From Brucella tritici (lineage in GTDB: Bacteria > Pseudomonadota > Alphaproteobacteria > Rhizobiales > Rhizobiaceae), in NCBI RefSeq assembly GCF_008932295.1, contig NZ_WBWA01000017.1, positions 1 to 64,000 of the forward strand: a DNA stretch of 64,000 bases. Direction: 5' to 3'. The position numbers and the translations under genes are program-made. The notes below the pieces were generated by a model. The model saw nothing but the letters and a program-made list of their open reading frames with translations, searched no databases and was not told where the DNA came from. Each line of letters begins with the position of its first letter. The first letter of the stretch is position 1. Positions 1-8,277 of this stretch are shown here, piece by piece.

Positions 1-84
1 GCACCTATCGACCCGCCCCCATTCCTCGCTTGCAACCCTGACCAGCCACTCGGCATGGGGGCTGAACGTCAGCACCTGTCGCAT
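1..84 (-). CDS. Truncated ORF at window edge, possibly mobile-element-encoded
   Basis: An open frame of 28 codons begins at ATG (84-82, minus strand) and runs off the left edge with no stop. It begins MRQVLTFSPHAEW and ends within EEWGRVDRC. Its start codon lies inside the first of two tandem 23-nt repeats, an arrangement that could place it at the end of an insertion sequence. I do not recognise the protein family from this fragment. No clear Shine-Dalgarno is seen. A chance open frame is possible at this length. Confidence 0.3.
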   Translation of the reverse strand, partial: MRQVLTFSPHAEWLVRVASEEWGRVDRC

Positions 85-125
85 CTCTAACTTGCTAAAA
101 ACGTCGCATCCCTAACTTGCCAAAA
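78..125. repeat. Two tandem 23-nt repeats (25-nt period)
   Basis: Positions 78-100 and 103-125 are the same 23-nt word with two C/T differences; each begins GTCGCATC and ends in AAAA. Multiple short terminal repeats of about this size are typical of some insertion sequence ends, such as the IS21 family. The truncated ORF points away from the window from within the first copy. The repeat is directly visible; assignment to a transposon end is inference. Confidence 0.6.
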
Positions 126-164
126 CAATGCTGGCATCCGAAGGGCCCGTCCGCACATGAGAAA

Positions 165-186
165 GAAGCGCCTTCTCAGGCGCTTC
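165..186 (-). terminator. Intrinsic terminator of the porin gene
   Basis: GAAGCGCC (165-172) and GGCGCTTC (179-186) form a perfect 8-bp stem with a 6-nt loop. On the minus strand it is followed by TTTCT. It lies 8 nt past the porin stop codon. Confidence 0.7.
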
Positions 187-194
187 CTTTAATC

Positions 195-1349
195 TTAGAA
201 TGTCCGCTGCAGTGCGATCAGTCCTTGCCAGGCGTCTGTTCCGTTGAGGACTGACTTCTTGTCATTCCAACGCACATAGGAGATTTCCGGCGTGACCGTG
301 AAGCCCGGAACCAGTTCGTAAGCGACATTTGCAGTCGTATAGAACGTGTTCGTGCCGTCGTAAGCAAGCTCTGCATTGAGAACGGCCTTTTCGGAAAGCT
401 TGTAAGCGCCGCCGCCCCATGCGGCCCAGTCACCGCCCCATTGGCCATAGAAACTATCGATCACGCGCACTCGACCAGCGATCTGGCCGTTGTCGTCCTG
501 GACGTCCATATAGTTGTCTTTGTTAGACTTATAACCGCCCATCGCCCACACCGAAAACCGGTCGGTGATGTTGAGATTGCCGCGCAGCTTGCCTGCCCAT
601 TTTTCATTGCGGGCATCGTATGCGGCAACGGCGATGATTGCTCCCCAGTCCTGAGCATATTTGAGGCCGCCGACAACATGCGGCGTATAGCCATTGATGG
701 TGCCGTCATAGCCATATTTTTTGTCGGTATCGACATTATTGCCCTGTTCCAGCGACAGGATTGCCGAAATGCCGTTGCTGCCGGAATAGGTGTAGCTGAT
801 CAGGCCTGTCCGGTAACCACCAGCCAGGATCACATCATCGTTGAAGACGTCGCCAAGATAACCAACGAAGGATGTGAAAGCTGAAAAATCGAGGCCGACA
901 CGCAGTCCGCCCAGATCGATATAGCCAAAACGTAGCGAGCCGGTGGACTTGGAGTCCTCGCCGTTGCCCCATTGAAAGCGGGTTTCCGCATAGGTTTTGA
1001 GCGTACCGAGCTCTGTCTCGGATGCCGTGCTGGCACGTAATGAGAAGCGGGCAGAATTATCCCACGTATCACGCTTGCTGGAACGCTGGAGATGAGGCTT
1101 TCCGTCCTTGTCGGTAAAACCGCGGCCATAAACATCGTCGCCGCCCTGCATGAGATAGCGGACGTAGCCGTGAATCCGCAGGCATGTTTCGGTTCCGGGA
1201 ATATAGAAATATCCCGCACCGTAGGCGTCACAGACCCGGACATATTGTGCCGGTTCCGGCTCGGGTGCGACTACAGCGTCAGCGCCATAGGCAACGGACA
1301 GGTTGCACGCGGTCGCAATACCGCCTGCCAACAGTAAATTGAATTTCAT
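195..1349 (-). CDS. Omp2-family outer membrane porin
   Basis: Encodes a 384-aa general diffusion porin of the alphaproteobacterial porin_2 family, resembling Brucella Omp2a/Omp2b. It should form a trimeric beta-barrel in the outer membrane. Residues 1-22 are a Sec signal peptide ending AYG, cleaved before ADA. The mature N-terminus has the family block YVRVCDAYGAGYFYIPGTE with a second Cys in ETCLR. The protein ends in the aromatic Phe (QRTF) expected of BAM substrates. A good Shine-Dalgarno (GAGGGG) precedes the ATG. The gene stands alone, divergent from the OppA-like gene, and has its own terminator. The family is secure; the pore selectivity is unknown. Confidence 0.93.
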   Translation of the reverse strand: MKFNLLLAGGIATACNLSVAYGADAVVAPEPEPAQYVRVCDAYGAGYFYIPGTETCLRIHGYVRYLMQGGDDVYGRGFTDKDGKPHLQRSSKRDTWDNSARFSLRASTASETELGTLKTYAETRFQWGNGEDSKSTGSLRFGYIDLGGLRVGLDFSAFTSFVGYLGDVFNDDVILAGGYRTGLISYTYSGSNGISAILSLEQGNNVDTDKKYGYDGTINGYTPHVVGGLKYAQDWGAIIAVAAYDARNEKWAGKLRGNLNITDRFSVWAMGGYKSNKDNYMDVQDDNGQIAGRVRVIDSFYGQWGGDWAAWGGGAYKLSEKAVLNAELAYDGTNTFYTTANVAYELVPGFTVTPEISYVRWNDKKSVLNGTDAWQGLIALQRTF

Positions 1350-1610
1350 GTCCCCTCACAAGTGGTAGTAAAAAATCCGAAAGAAAAAGGTTTTAAAGGA
1401 AATGCAAATACAAGATAAAACATGAAGGCAGTTTTTATAATCGCAAATTATAATAGGCGAATTATAGGTTGCATTTATATGCACCTGATCGAAGTTTTCT
1501 TACAATAAATCGCTGGTAATTACTTAAAATAGAAAGACGTAAGATGAATATATACATTGATACCTTCTTGCGGCGCATAAACGCTGCCGCACTATCAACG
1601 GGAGGGTTTC

Positions 1611-3191
1611 ATGTATCGCAGTTTCTTTCTTGCGAGCGTTTGCTGGTGTTCTGTGGCTGGTATCGCATCGGCTGAAACAGTGCTTAACCGCGATAGCGGC
1701 AGCGATCCGTCCACGCTCGATCAACACCGAACAACGACGGTGAATGAAAGCGCCTTGCTGAGCGATCTCTATGAGGGGCTTGTTAGCGAAGATGCGAAGG
1801 GTGAGTTGATACCGGGTGTGGCACGGTCCTGGGATATTTCCTCTGACGGACTGATCTATACGTTTCATCTGCGCGAAAACGCGAAATGGTCGAATGGCGA
1901 TCCGGTTATTGCCGGCGATTTCGAATATTCCCTACATCGTATCATCGATCCAAAGACCGGCGCTGGCTACGCCAATGTTCTCTATGCGATCAAGAACGCC
2001 AGAGAAATCAATACCGGCAAGCTCCCACTGGATCAGTTGGGCGTCGAGGCGCTTGACGACCGCACGCTGAAAATCACGCTTACATCCCCTACCCCTTATT
2101 TCCTTTCGCTGCTGACCCATCAGACGACCTTGCCGCTAAACCGGAAAGCCGTTGAAAAATACGGAGACAAGTTCACTTTGGCGGCAAACATGGTGTCGAA
2201 TGGCGCCTATACGCTGGCAAGTTTTACGCCAAATGCCCAGATCGTCATGAAGAAAAACCCGAATTACTGGGACTCCTCCAGCGTAAAGATCGACGTGGTG
2301 AACTGGATCCCATTCGAGCAACCGGCGTCGTGCATGCGTCGTTTTGAGGCCGGGGAGATCGACATTTGCGGTACGGTTTCCGCCGAGCAGATGGATTATA
2401 TCAAGTCCAATCTGGGGCATAATCTGCGCGTAGCACCCTATTTCGGCACTTTCTATGTCAGTGTCAAAGGCGAACCGGACAGCAAGTTGCGCGACCCCAG
2501 GGTGCGTCAGGCAATTTCGATGGCGATAGATCGCAAGTTTCTGGCAAAAGAAATCAGGCGCGGCATGATGATGCCGGGCTATTCGATGGTGCCTCCGGGC
2601 ACTGAAAACTACGTCGCAGATGCGCCTCGGCTGGACTATATGGATGAGGATATTCTTGACCGCGAAGAAAAGGCGAAGGAATTGCTGAAGGAGGCCGGCG
2701 TCGCGCCGGGAAGCCTGTCGGTCAAGCTCCGCTATGCGACTTCGGTCAATAACAAGAACTCGATGATTGCTATTGCAGACATGCTCAAGAATATTGGCAT
2801 CGAAGCATCACAAGACGAAGTCGAAGGTGCTACCTATTTCAATTATCTGCATGAACATGGCATGTATGATTTTGCATATCAGGGATGGATTGGTGATTAC
2901 AATGACGCCTATTCCTTTCTGAGTATGTTCACGACGGGCAATTATTTCAATAATTCGGATTGGTCGAACAAGGAATACGATGCGCTGATTGCCAAGTCGG
3001 AGACCATGACCGACGCCAGGGTGCGCGCCCAAACGCTTGCCGAGGCAGAGCGTATTCTGCTGAGAGAAGTTCCCGTTATTCCCCTGCTCTATCCCTCGTC
3101 GCAAGCGCTCGTGGCAGACAAGGTTGAAGGCTACAGCGATAATCTGATGAACATACACGCAACCCGCTGGCTGTCGCTTCAAAGCGAATGA
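1611..3191 (+). CDS. OppA-type oligopeptide-binding protein (orphan)
   Basis: A 526-aa periplasmic solute-binding protein of family 5 (SBP_bac_5; OppA/DppA-like). A Sec signal peptide covers residues 1-21, cleaved after IASA. The mature protein carries the OppA hallmarks: early DPSTLDQHR, LYEGLVSED, then YTFHLRENAKWSNGDP and later RQAISMAIDRK. Shine-Dalgarno GGGAGG sits 5 nt before the ATG. No permease or ATPase gene is adjacent on either side, so it must deliver substrate to a transporter encoded elsewhere or to a partner of another system. The substrate (peptides, murein peptides or other) cannot be read from the sequence. Confidence 0.88.
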   Translation: MYRSFFLASVCWCSVAGIASAETVLNRDSGSDPSTLDQHRTTTVNESALLSDLYEGLVSEDAKGELIPGVARSWDISSDGLIYTFHLRENAKWSNGDPVIAGDFEYSLHRIIDPKTGAGYANVLYAIKNAREINTGKLPLDQLGVEALDDRTLKITLTSPTPYFLSLLTHQTTLPLNRKAVEKYGDKFTLAANMVSNGAYTLASFTPNAQIVMKKNPNYWDSSSVKIDVVNWIPFEQPASCMRRFEAGEIDICGTVSAEQMDYIKSNLGHNLRVAPYFGTFYVSVKGEPDSKLRDPRVRQAISMAIDRKFLAKEIRRGMMMPGYSMVPPGTENYVADAPRLDYMDEDILDREEKAKELLKEAGVAPGSLSVKLRYATSVNNKNSMIAIADMLKNIGIEASQDEVEGATYFNYLHEHGMYDFAYQGWIGDYNDAYSFLSMFTTGNYFNNSDWSNKEYDALIAKSETMTDARVRAQTLAEAERILLREVPVIPLLYPSSQALVADKVEGYSDNLMNIHATRWLSLQSE

Positions 3192-3328
3192 AATGAAGGT
3201 TGATTGTATGGCCATCGTGCGGACAGGTCGCGCGGTGGCCTGATTCCAATGTTTCAATCAAAACAGGAAATGCTCTAGCATAGCACTTTCAACTGAATCA
3301 GTTTCCGGCAAAGCCAGAACGGCGGGAT

Positions 3329-4252
3329 ATGAAACCAGCAATCGAACAGCTCTTTCCCGGCTTTGAAATGCGGGAGGTGGAAACGAACGATGTTCGTTTC
3401 GCCGTCATGACTGGCGGTAAAGGCCTGCCGGTCCTGTTGTTGCACGGTTATCCGGAAACCATGGCTGCGTGGCATCGCGTCGCTCCGGAACTCGCCCGCT
3501 CCTGCACAGTCATCGTGCCCGATCTGCCGGGCTATGGCCGGAGCAGCATCACGTCCAATCCTGCTGGGGCCGGATCGAAACGTCGCATGGCGGCCAGTCT
3601 GGTGGAGTTGATGCAGGCGCTCGGCCATGAACGGTTTGTTGTGATCGGGCATGATCGCGGTGGTCGTGTCGCCTATCGCATGGCGCTGGATCATCCGGAC
3701 AAGGTGCTTGGGCTGGTATCTGTCACGGTCGTGCCGACACCGGAAATGTGGGAAGGCGCCAGCAAGGCATTCGGCATGGGCGCATGGCATTGGTTCATGT
3801 TGGCCCAGCCCGAACCGCTGCCGGAAACGCTCCTGTCCGGCGATCCCCGTTTCATGATCGATACGACCTTGCAGAAGATGGCGCATGGTCTCGACAAACT
3901 GCATCCGCTTGCACTGGAAGATTACCGGAAAGCCTTTGACAGCGCGGAAGTCCGGCACTGGATATGCGAGGATTACCGCGCTGGCGCTGGCGTGGATGAA
4001 GCCGACGATCTTGCCGATCGGGCGGCAGGACGGCGCATTCATGCGCCGGTTCTGGTCTTCTGGGAACAAGGTCGACGCTATGGCGGCGGGCGGGAACCAC
4101 TCGATATATGGGCGGACTGGGCCACCGATGTTGAAGGCGAAGGATTGGCGGGCGGGCATCTTCTGCCTGAGACCGCATCCGGTCCGATATTGGCGCGACT
4201 GGTGCCGTTTCTCAGTAAATTTGATGCCGGTGCTTCTTTGAACATGCGCTAA
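3329..4252 (+). CDS. Alpha/beta hydrolase, haloacetate dehalogenase-like
   Basis: A 307-aa alpha/beta-hydrolase. The nucleophile elbow reads GHDRGG with Asp109, the oxyanion-side motif is HGYPETMAAWH (residues 39-49), and the general-base His is in AGGHLLPE (His277). An Asp nucleophile with this GHDRGGR block is typical of fluoroacetate/haloacetate dehalogenases (DehH1/FAc-DEX type) and related epoxide hydrolases. No signal peptide is seen, so it is cytosolic. It is monocistronic, downstream of the oppA-like gene with a partial dispersed repeat in the gap near 3268. The dehalogenase assignment rests on motif resemblance only; many homologues have no tested activity. Confidence 0.8.
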   Translation: MKPAIEQLFPGFEMREVETNDVRFAVMTGGKGLPVLLLHGYPETMAAWHRVAPELARSCTVIVPDLPGYGRSSITSNPAGAGSKRRMAASLVELMQALGHERFVVIGHDRGGRVAYRMALDHPDKVLGLVSVTVVPTPEMWEGASKAFGMGAWHWFMLAQPEPLPETLLSGDPRFMIDTTLQKMAHGLDKLHPLALEDYRKAFDSAEVRHWICEDYRAGAGVDEADDLADRAAGRRIHAPVLVFWEQGRRYGGGREPLDIWADWATDVEGEGLAGGHLLPETASGPILARLVPFLSKFDAGASLNMR

Positions 4253-4397
4253 TCTTATTGAAAATCCCGCCACGTGGCTTTATGCGAAAGCAATCTTCCA
4301 TATTTTTCCATGGCAGAGACGTAATGAAATTTTGTTTGCCGGGCTTGGCAGGAAATCTGTTGCGCCGGGCTGACACCCGCATCGGAGGAGAGCCAGA

Positions 4398-5420
4398 ATG
4401 GATTTCACCCTGACACGCCGTCAGACATTGATGGGGCTTGGTGCGCTGGGCATCAGCACGGCTTTCGGCTCCCCTGCCCGCGCCGCGACGCGCAATCTGG
4501 CGGTACTCCATCTGGCGAGCCATGCGCCGAGCTATATTGCGCATGAGCGTGGCTATTTCAAAGATGCCGGTCTCGATATCGAGTTGAAGTTCTTTGAAGC
4601 CGCCCAGCCCATGGCCGTTGCCATCGCATCGGGCGACGCCGATTTCGGCGTGACGGCAATGAGCGGCGGACTTATCAGCCTGGCTGACAAAGGTGCGATC
4701 AAGGTGATCGGCGGTGCGCTTGCCGAAGAAAAAGGCATTACCGGCAATGTTATTCTGGCCTCCAACAAGGCCTATGAAGGCGGGCTGACGGAACCGTCCA
4801 AGCTAGCGGGACACAGCTTCGGCATCACCACGGCTGGATCGTCATTCCATTTCATGGCGCACAAGATCGCCAAGGCCAACAACATTCCACTTTCTGAAAT
4901 CCAGCTCCGCCCGTTGCAGAAACTCGGTGCCGTAGTCGGCGCTCTGTCAACCGGTCAGATCGATTCCTGGGCCATCCAGCCCAATATCGCCAAGAAGCTC
5001 ATCCGTGAGGGCGCTGCAAAGCAGATCGGCCTCGTCTCAGATTATGCGCCGGATTATCAGGTCACGACAGCATTCACGTCTACCAGGAATGCGAGCGACG
5101 AGCGCGCCATGACTGAAGCCTTCGTCAAAGCCTATTCCAAGGCAATCGATGACTATAATGCGGCCTTTGTCGACAACACGGCAGATGACGCTGCGCGCGA
5201 CGACATCGCAAAGATCGTGCACAAATATGTCGAAAGCGACAGCCCGTTCGAGACGGCAAAACAGAACCTGATCGATGGCGCTATGCGCATCAACAAGGGA
5301 CTGGCCCTGTCGCTGAATAGCTGCGTGGAGCAGCTCGACTGGTTCCGCTCCGAAGGCATGGTCAAGGAAGCTGTCACACAGGAAAAGCTGTTCGACACAT
5401 CCTACGTCAAGACAATTTGA
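4398..5420 (+). CDS. NitT/TauT-type ABC substrate-binding protein (system 1)
   Basis: A 340-aa periplasmic binding protein of the NMT1/SsuA/TauA superfamily. The N-terminus carries a twin-arginine-like signal (TRRQTLMGLG, residues 6-15) ending near PARA at about residue 29. The following block, HAPSYIAHERGYFKDAGLD, is the usual family opening. Shine-Dalgarno GGAGGAG precedes the ATG. It is first of three genes with an ATPase and a permease on the same strand, separated from the ATPase by 183 nt holding a stem-loop and a dispersed repeat. Relatives carry sulfonates, nitrate, taurine, pyrimidines or aromatic acids, so the substrate is unknown. Confidence 0.85.
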   Translation: MDFTLTRRQTLMGLGALGISTAFGSPARAATRNLAVLHLASHAPSYIAHERGYFKDAGLDIELKFFEAAQPMAVAIASGDADFGVTAMSGGLISLADKGAIKVIGGALAEEKGITGNVILASNKAYEGGLTEPSKLAGHSFGITTAGSSFHFMAHKIAKANNIPLSEIQLRPLQKLGAVVGALSTGQIDSWAIQPNIAKKLIREGAAKQIGLVSDYAPDYQVTTAFTSTRNASDERAMTEAFVKAYSKAIDDYNAAFVDNTADDAARDDIAKIVHKYVESDSPFETAKQNLIDGAMRINKGLALSLNSCVEQLDWFRSEGMVKEAVTQEKLFDTSYVKTI

Positions 5421-5454
5421 GACTGGCCAAGGCTGGCTGAAACTGAACATTCAG

Positions 5455-5479
5455 TGCCCGACAGGTTTTGTCGGGCACA
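5455..5479 (+). terminator. Intergenic stem-loop after the binding-protein gene
   Basis: GTGCCCGACA (5455-5464) and TGTCGGGCAC (5470-5479) form a perfect 10-bp stem with a 5-nt loop, 35 nt after the binding-protein stop. No long T run follows. It probably protects the upstream mRNA 3' end or partly terminates transcription, giving more binding protein than ATPase. Confidence 0.6.
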
Positions 5480-5516
5480 AAGCCCGAAGATAGGCATTCC
5501 AAACCGGGGTGCGCGT

Positions 5517-5571
5517 CAAAACAAAGAGATAGAGCGCCGACCTGAACCAATCAGATCGAAACCGCTCTAAC
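5517..5571. repeat. Dispersed palindromic repeat (AGAGC type)
   Basis: Contains a 19-nt word at 5519-5537 that recurs exactly at 58917-58935, then AGAGCG and a closing CGCTCT. The inner part (CTGAACCAATCAG) matches the core of the element at 11596-11618. It is a member of an intergenic palindrome family found at several places in this window. Confidence 0.65.
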
Positions 5572-5603
5572 GTTGAAGGGCGGACTTTCCGACTGGAGTT
5601 GAG

Positions 5604-6371
5604 ATGGATCTGCAACTGAAAAACATCAGCCATTCCTATGGTCCGGTCGAAGTTCTCAAAGATATATCGCTCACCATCCCGCAAGGGCAGATTGTCTGCC
5701 TGATCGGCCCATCGGGCTGCGGAAAGTCCACGCTCCTGCGTTTTCTGGGTGGCCTTGAAAAGCCATCTTCGGGCGAAGTGCTGCAGATCGGTTCGCCGCC
5801 GAAGGATTCACTCAATCCGCTCACCTATGTTTTCCAGCACTTCGCGCTGCTGCCATGGCGCAGCGTGGAAGGAAACATCAAGCTGGTGCTGGAGGACCAC
5901 GGACTTGGCCGGGCAGAGATGGACCGGATCGTCACCAATGTGCTGGAACGCACCCGGCTTTCAGATTTTCGGCAGGCTTTACCGAAGCAGCTTTCGGGTG
6001 GCATGCGCCAGCGCGTGGCGATTGCACGCGCCTTGTCGGTGCGTCCTGCCGTCATGCTGATGGATGAGCCCTTGTCGGCGCTCGATAGCCAGACGCGGGA
6101 ATTGCTGATGGACGACCTGATTGCGCTGTGGACGCGCCAGCCATTTACCTCCGTTTATGTCACGCACAATCTCAACGAGGCGGTGCGGCTCGGTCATCGG
6201 GTGGTGGTGCTGTCGCGAAGGCCGGGACGGATCAGGGAAATTGTCGATATCGATATTCCCCTTTCCGAACGTCATCTTGGCGACCCCGTTCTTGAAGAAA
6301 AACAGAAGCAGCTCTGGGAGCTGATGCGGGCGGAAGCGCAGGCGGCAGATCAGGAGCTGGTCAATGGTTGA
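5604..6371 (+). CDS. NitT/TauT-type ABC ATP-binding protein (system 1)
   Basis: A 255-aa SsuB/TauB-type ATPase. Walker A is GPSGCGKST (residues 35-43), the Q-loop is FQHFALLPW, the signature is LSGGMRQR (130-137), Walker B is VMLMDEPLSALD, and the switch His is in YVTHNLNEA. It energises import by the permease encoded next; the two genes overlap by 8 nt, which indicates translational coupling. The ATG follows a GAGTTGAG stretch. The family is certain; the substrate is not. Confidence 0.92.
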   Translation: MDLQLKNISHSYGPVEVLKDISLTIPQGQIVCLIGPSGCGKSTLLRFLGGLEKPSSGEVLQIGSPPKDSLNPLTYVFQHFALLPWRSVEGNIKLVLEDHGLGRAEMDRIVTNVLERTRLSDFRQALPKQLSGGMRQRVAIARALSVRPAVMLMDEPLSALDSQTRELLMDDLIALWTRQPFTSVYVTHNLNEAVRLGHRVVVLSRRPGRIREIVDIDIPLSERHLGDPVLEEKQKQLWELMRAEAQAADQELVNG

Positions 6372-7185
6372 GATCGCAGAAATGAAGCAATCCAGCCCGG
6401 ATATTCGCCCGGTTCCTTTCCGGGGTGGCGGCTTCGCGCCCCAGCCGGTGCGCCATATGGCCCTGATCCTGTTCGTGGCACTGCTGGCTCTTGCGGAAAT
6501 CGGAACCCGCAGCGGCTTCATATCCAACCTGACATTGCCGCGCCCTTCCGCGGTACTCGAAACTTTTGTCCAGCTTTGGCAGACCGGCCTTCTGTGGCAA
6601 CATCTGCTGCCATCGCTGCGGCGGCTTGTCGTCGGTGCAAGCCTTGGCATCGCGGTCGGTGTTGGTCTCGGGGTGATGATCGGCTTGTTCAGCTATGTCC
6701 GCGCCGGTCTGGTGCCACTCGTCGCTGCCCTCTTCCCGATCCCCAAGATCGCGCTTCTGCCGCTCTTCGTGATCTGGTTCGGTATCGACGAAATGTCGAA
6801 ATACATGCTCATTGCCTTTGGCACCTTTACGCCCACCGTCGTTGCCACTTACGGCGCGGTCGATAATGTGGATCGTTCGCTTGTGCGCATGGGCCAGAGT
6901 TTCGGTCTTGGATGGTGGTCGATCGTGCGCAAGATCATCCTGCCCGGCGCTTTCCCTGCGATCCTGTCCGGGTTGCGGGTGTCGATTTCCATCGCCATCA
7001 TTCTGCTGGTCGCAGCCGAAATGCTCGGCGCCCAGTTCGGCGTTGGTTCCTATATCCTTGAAGCCGGGTCGCTCTACGACCTTGAAAAGCTGTTTGCCGG
7101 GGTCACAATCCTGTCGGTGATGGGACTGATCGTCAATTTCATCATCGGACAGATCGAGAAACGCTTCCTGACCTGGCGCGGCTGA
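6364..7185 (+). CDS. NitT/TauT-type ABC permease (system 1)
   Basis: A 273-aa inner-membrane permease of the SsuC/TauC family with about six membrane spans; the first begins near residue 30 after a cytosolic N-terminus. The EAA-like cytoplasmic loop lies around residues 174-195 (MGQSFGLGWWSIVRKIILPGAFP). It overlaps the ATPase gene by 8 nt and closes the first three-gene importer operon. No terminator with a strong stem is visible before the next operon. Confidence 0.9.
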   Translation: MVEIAEMKQSSPDIRPVPFRGGGFAPQPVRHMALILFVALLALAEIGTRSGFISNLTLPRPSAVLETFVQLWQTGLLWQHLLPSLRRLVVGASLGIAVGVGLGVMIGLFSYVRAGLVPLVAALFPIPKIALLPLFVIWFGIDEMSKYMLIAFGTFTPTVVATYGAVDNVDRSLVRMGQSFGLGWWSIVRKIILPGAFPAILSGLRVSISIAIILLVAAEMLGAQFGVGSYILEAGSLYDLEKLFAGVTILSVMGLIVNFIIGQIEKRFLTWRG

Positions 7186-7381
7186 TCGCAATAATATTTC
7201 GTATAGACTTATTTTTGTTGATAGTTTGAAATGCGCTGTCCGCTTTTCGTTGCATGTTCTTGCCGGGACGTTATACGAAGGGACTCTATCGCAAATTTTT
7301 GCGTCTCGCTTTAGACGGATAAGGTCACGCATCTTGTCTGTTCCCCCATTCATGAGGCGCTACCCGAAAAGGAGCGGAAAT

Positions 7382-7435
7382 ATGAGCTGTTGTGGCAAAG
7401 CACATCGTCAGTTCACCGGATGTGACGAGCGATGA
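7382..7435 (+). CDS. 17-codon Cys-containing leader ORF, coupled to downstream ATPase
   Basis: ATG at 7382 is preceded by a strong Shine-Dalgarno (AAGGAG, 7369-7374, spacing 7) and encodes MSCCGKAHRQFTGCDER. Its TGA overlaps the ATG of the ABC ATPase gene (ATGA, 7432-7435), so ribosomes finishing this peptide could restart on the ATPase. Three of 17 residues are Cys, including a CC pair. Together these features resemble a regulatory upstream ORF, possibly sensing cysteine supply for a sulfur-compound transporter. The function is inference. A longer in-frame reading from 7226 exists but lacks a good ribosome site. Confidence 0.5.
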   Translation: MSCCGKAHRQFTGCDER

Positions 7436-8277
7436 GCGCCGAACCAGGCCGTATTCAGCCGGAAGAAACACGCAAGACAGCAATCGCGCTCAAGGACGTG
7501 CAGATTTCGTTCAAGCTGGCCGATGGCGGCCGCTTCGATGCTGTCGCCGAAAGCAATCTGGACGTTGCTGAAAACGAATTCGTGGCGATTGTCGGTCCGA
7601 CGGGCTGCGGAAAGTCCACATTGCTCAATGCCGTTGCCGGGCTTCTCGTACCAGCCAGCGGTACGGTCGAAATCAGCGGCCAGCGGCTGCAAGGACTCAA
7701 TCGCAAGGCAGGTTATCTCTTCCAGCAGGATGCCCTCATGCCCTGGAAGACCGTGCTGGACAATGTCTCCATCGGACTGGAAATCGCTGGCACGCCAAAG
7801 GCCAGGGCGCGCGAACAGGCTCGTGAATGGCTTGGCCGCGTCGGGCTTGCAAGTTTCGGTGACCGTTATCCGCACATGCTGTCGGGTGGACAGCGCAAGC
7901 GCGTCGGTCTTGCGCAGGTGCTGATCCGCAATCCGAAATATCTCCTGATGGATGAACCCTTCGGCCCGCTTGATGCGCAGACGCGCGTTATCATGGGCGA
8001 TCTTCTGCTGGACCTGTGGTCGCAGGACAAGAAGGCGGTCATGTTCGTGACCCACGATCTGGAAGAGGCCATCGCGCTGGCGGATCGCGTCGTCATCATG
8101 TCTGCCGGGCCGCGTGCCCGCATCATGGCAGAATATAAAATTCCCCTCGCCCGCCCGCGCGAGATTTCCGAAATTCGCCTCGACGACAAGTTTCACGAAA
8201 TTCATCGCGAAATATGGAGTGCGCTCAAGGAAGAGGTTCTCAAGGGCTATCAGCAGACGAGTGGGGAAAAGAAATGA
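7432..8277 (+). CDS. NitT/TauT-type ABC ATP-binding protein (system 2)
   Basis: A 281-aa SsuB/TauB-type ATPase. Walker A is GPTGCGKST (residues 55-63), the Q-loop is LFQQDALMPW, the signature is LSGGQRKR (150-157), Walker B is LLMDEPFGPLD, and the switch His is in FVTHDLEEA. Its ATG overlaps the stop of the 17-codon leader and its own TGA overlaps the permease start (ATGA at 8274). Expression of the three is therefore probably translationally coupled. Here the ATPase gene precedes permease and binding protein, unlike system 1 where the binding protein comes first. The substrate is unknown. Confidence 0.92.
   Translation: MSAEPGRIQPEETRKTAIALKDVQISFKLADGGRFDAVAESNLDVAENEFVAIVGPTGCGKSTLLNAVAGLLVPASGTVEISGQRLQGLNRKAGYLFQQDALMPWKTVLDNVSIGLEIAGTPKARAREQAREWLGRVGLASFGDRYPHMLSGGQRKRVGLAQVLIRNPKYLLMDEPFGPLDAQTRVIMGDLLLDLWSQDKKAVMFVTHDLEEAIALADRVVIMSAGPRARIMAEYKIPLARPREISEIRLDDKFHEIHREIWSALKEEVLKGYQQTSGEKK

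Noticed and set aside
1350-1610. AT-rich porin/OppA divergent region as an origin or RNA gene
   Set aside because: No repeats, DnaA-box cluster or stable fold seen; it is most simply two divergent promoters.
7226-7435. 69-codon reading that includes the 17-codon leader
   Set aside because: The first 52 codons are rich in basic residues with no ribosome site at 7226; the strong AAGGAG marks the ATG at 7382 as the start.
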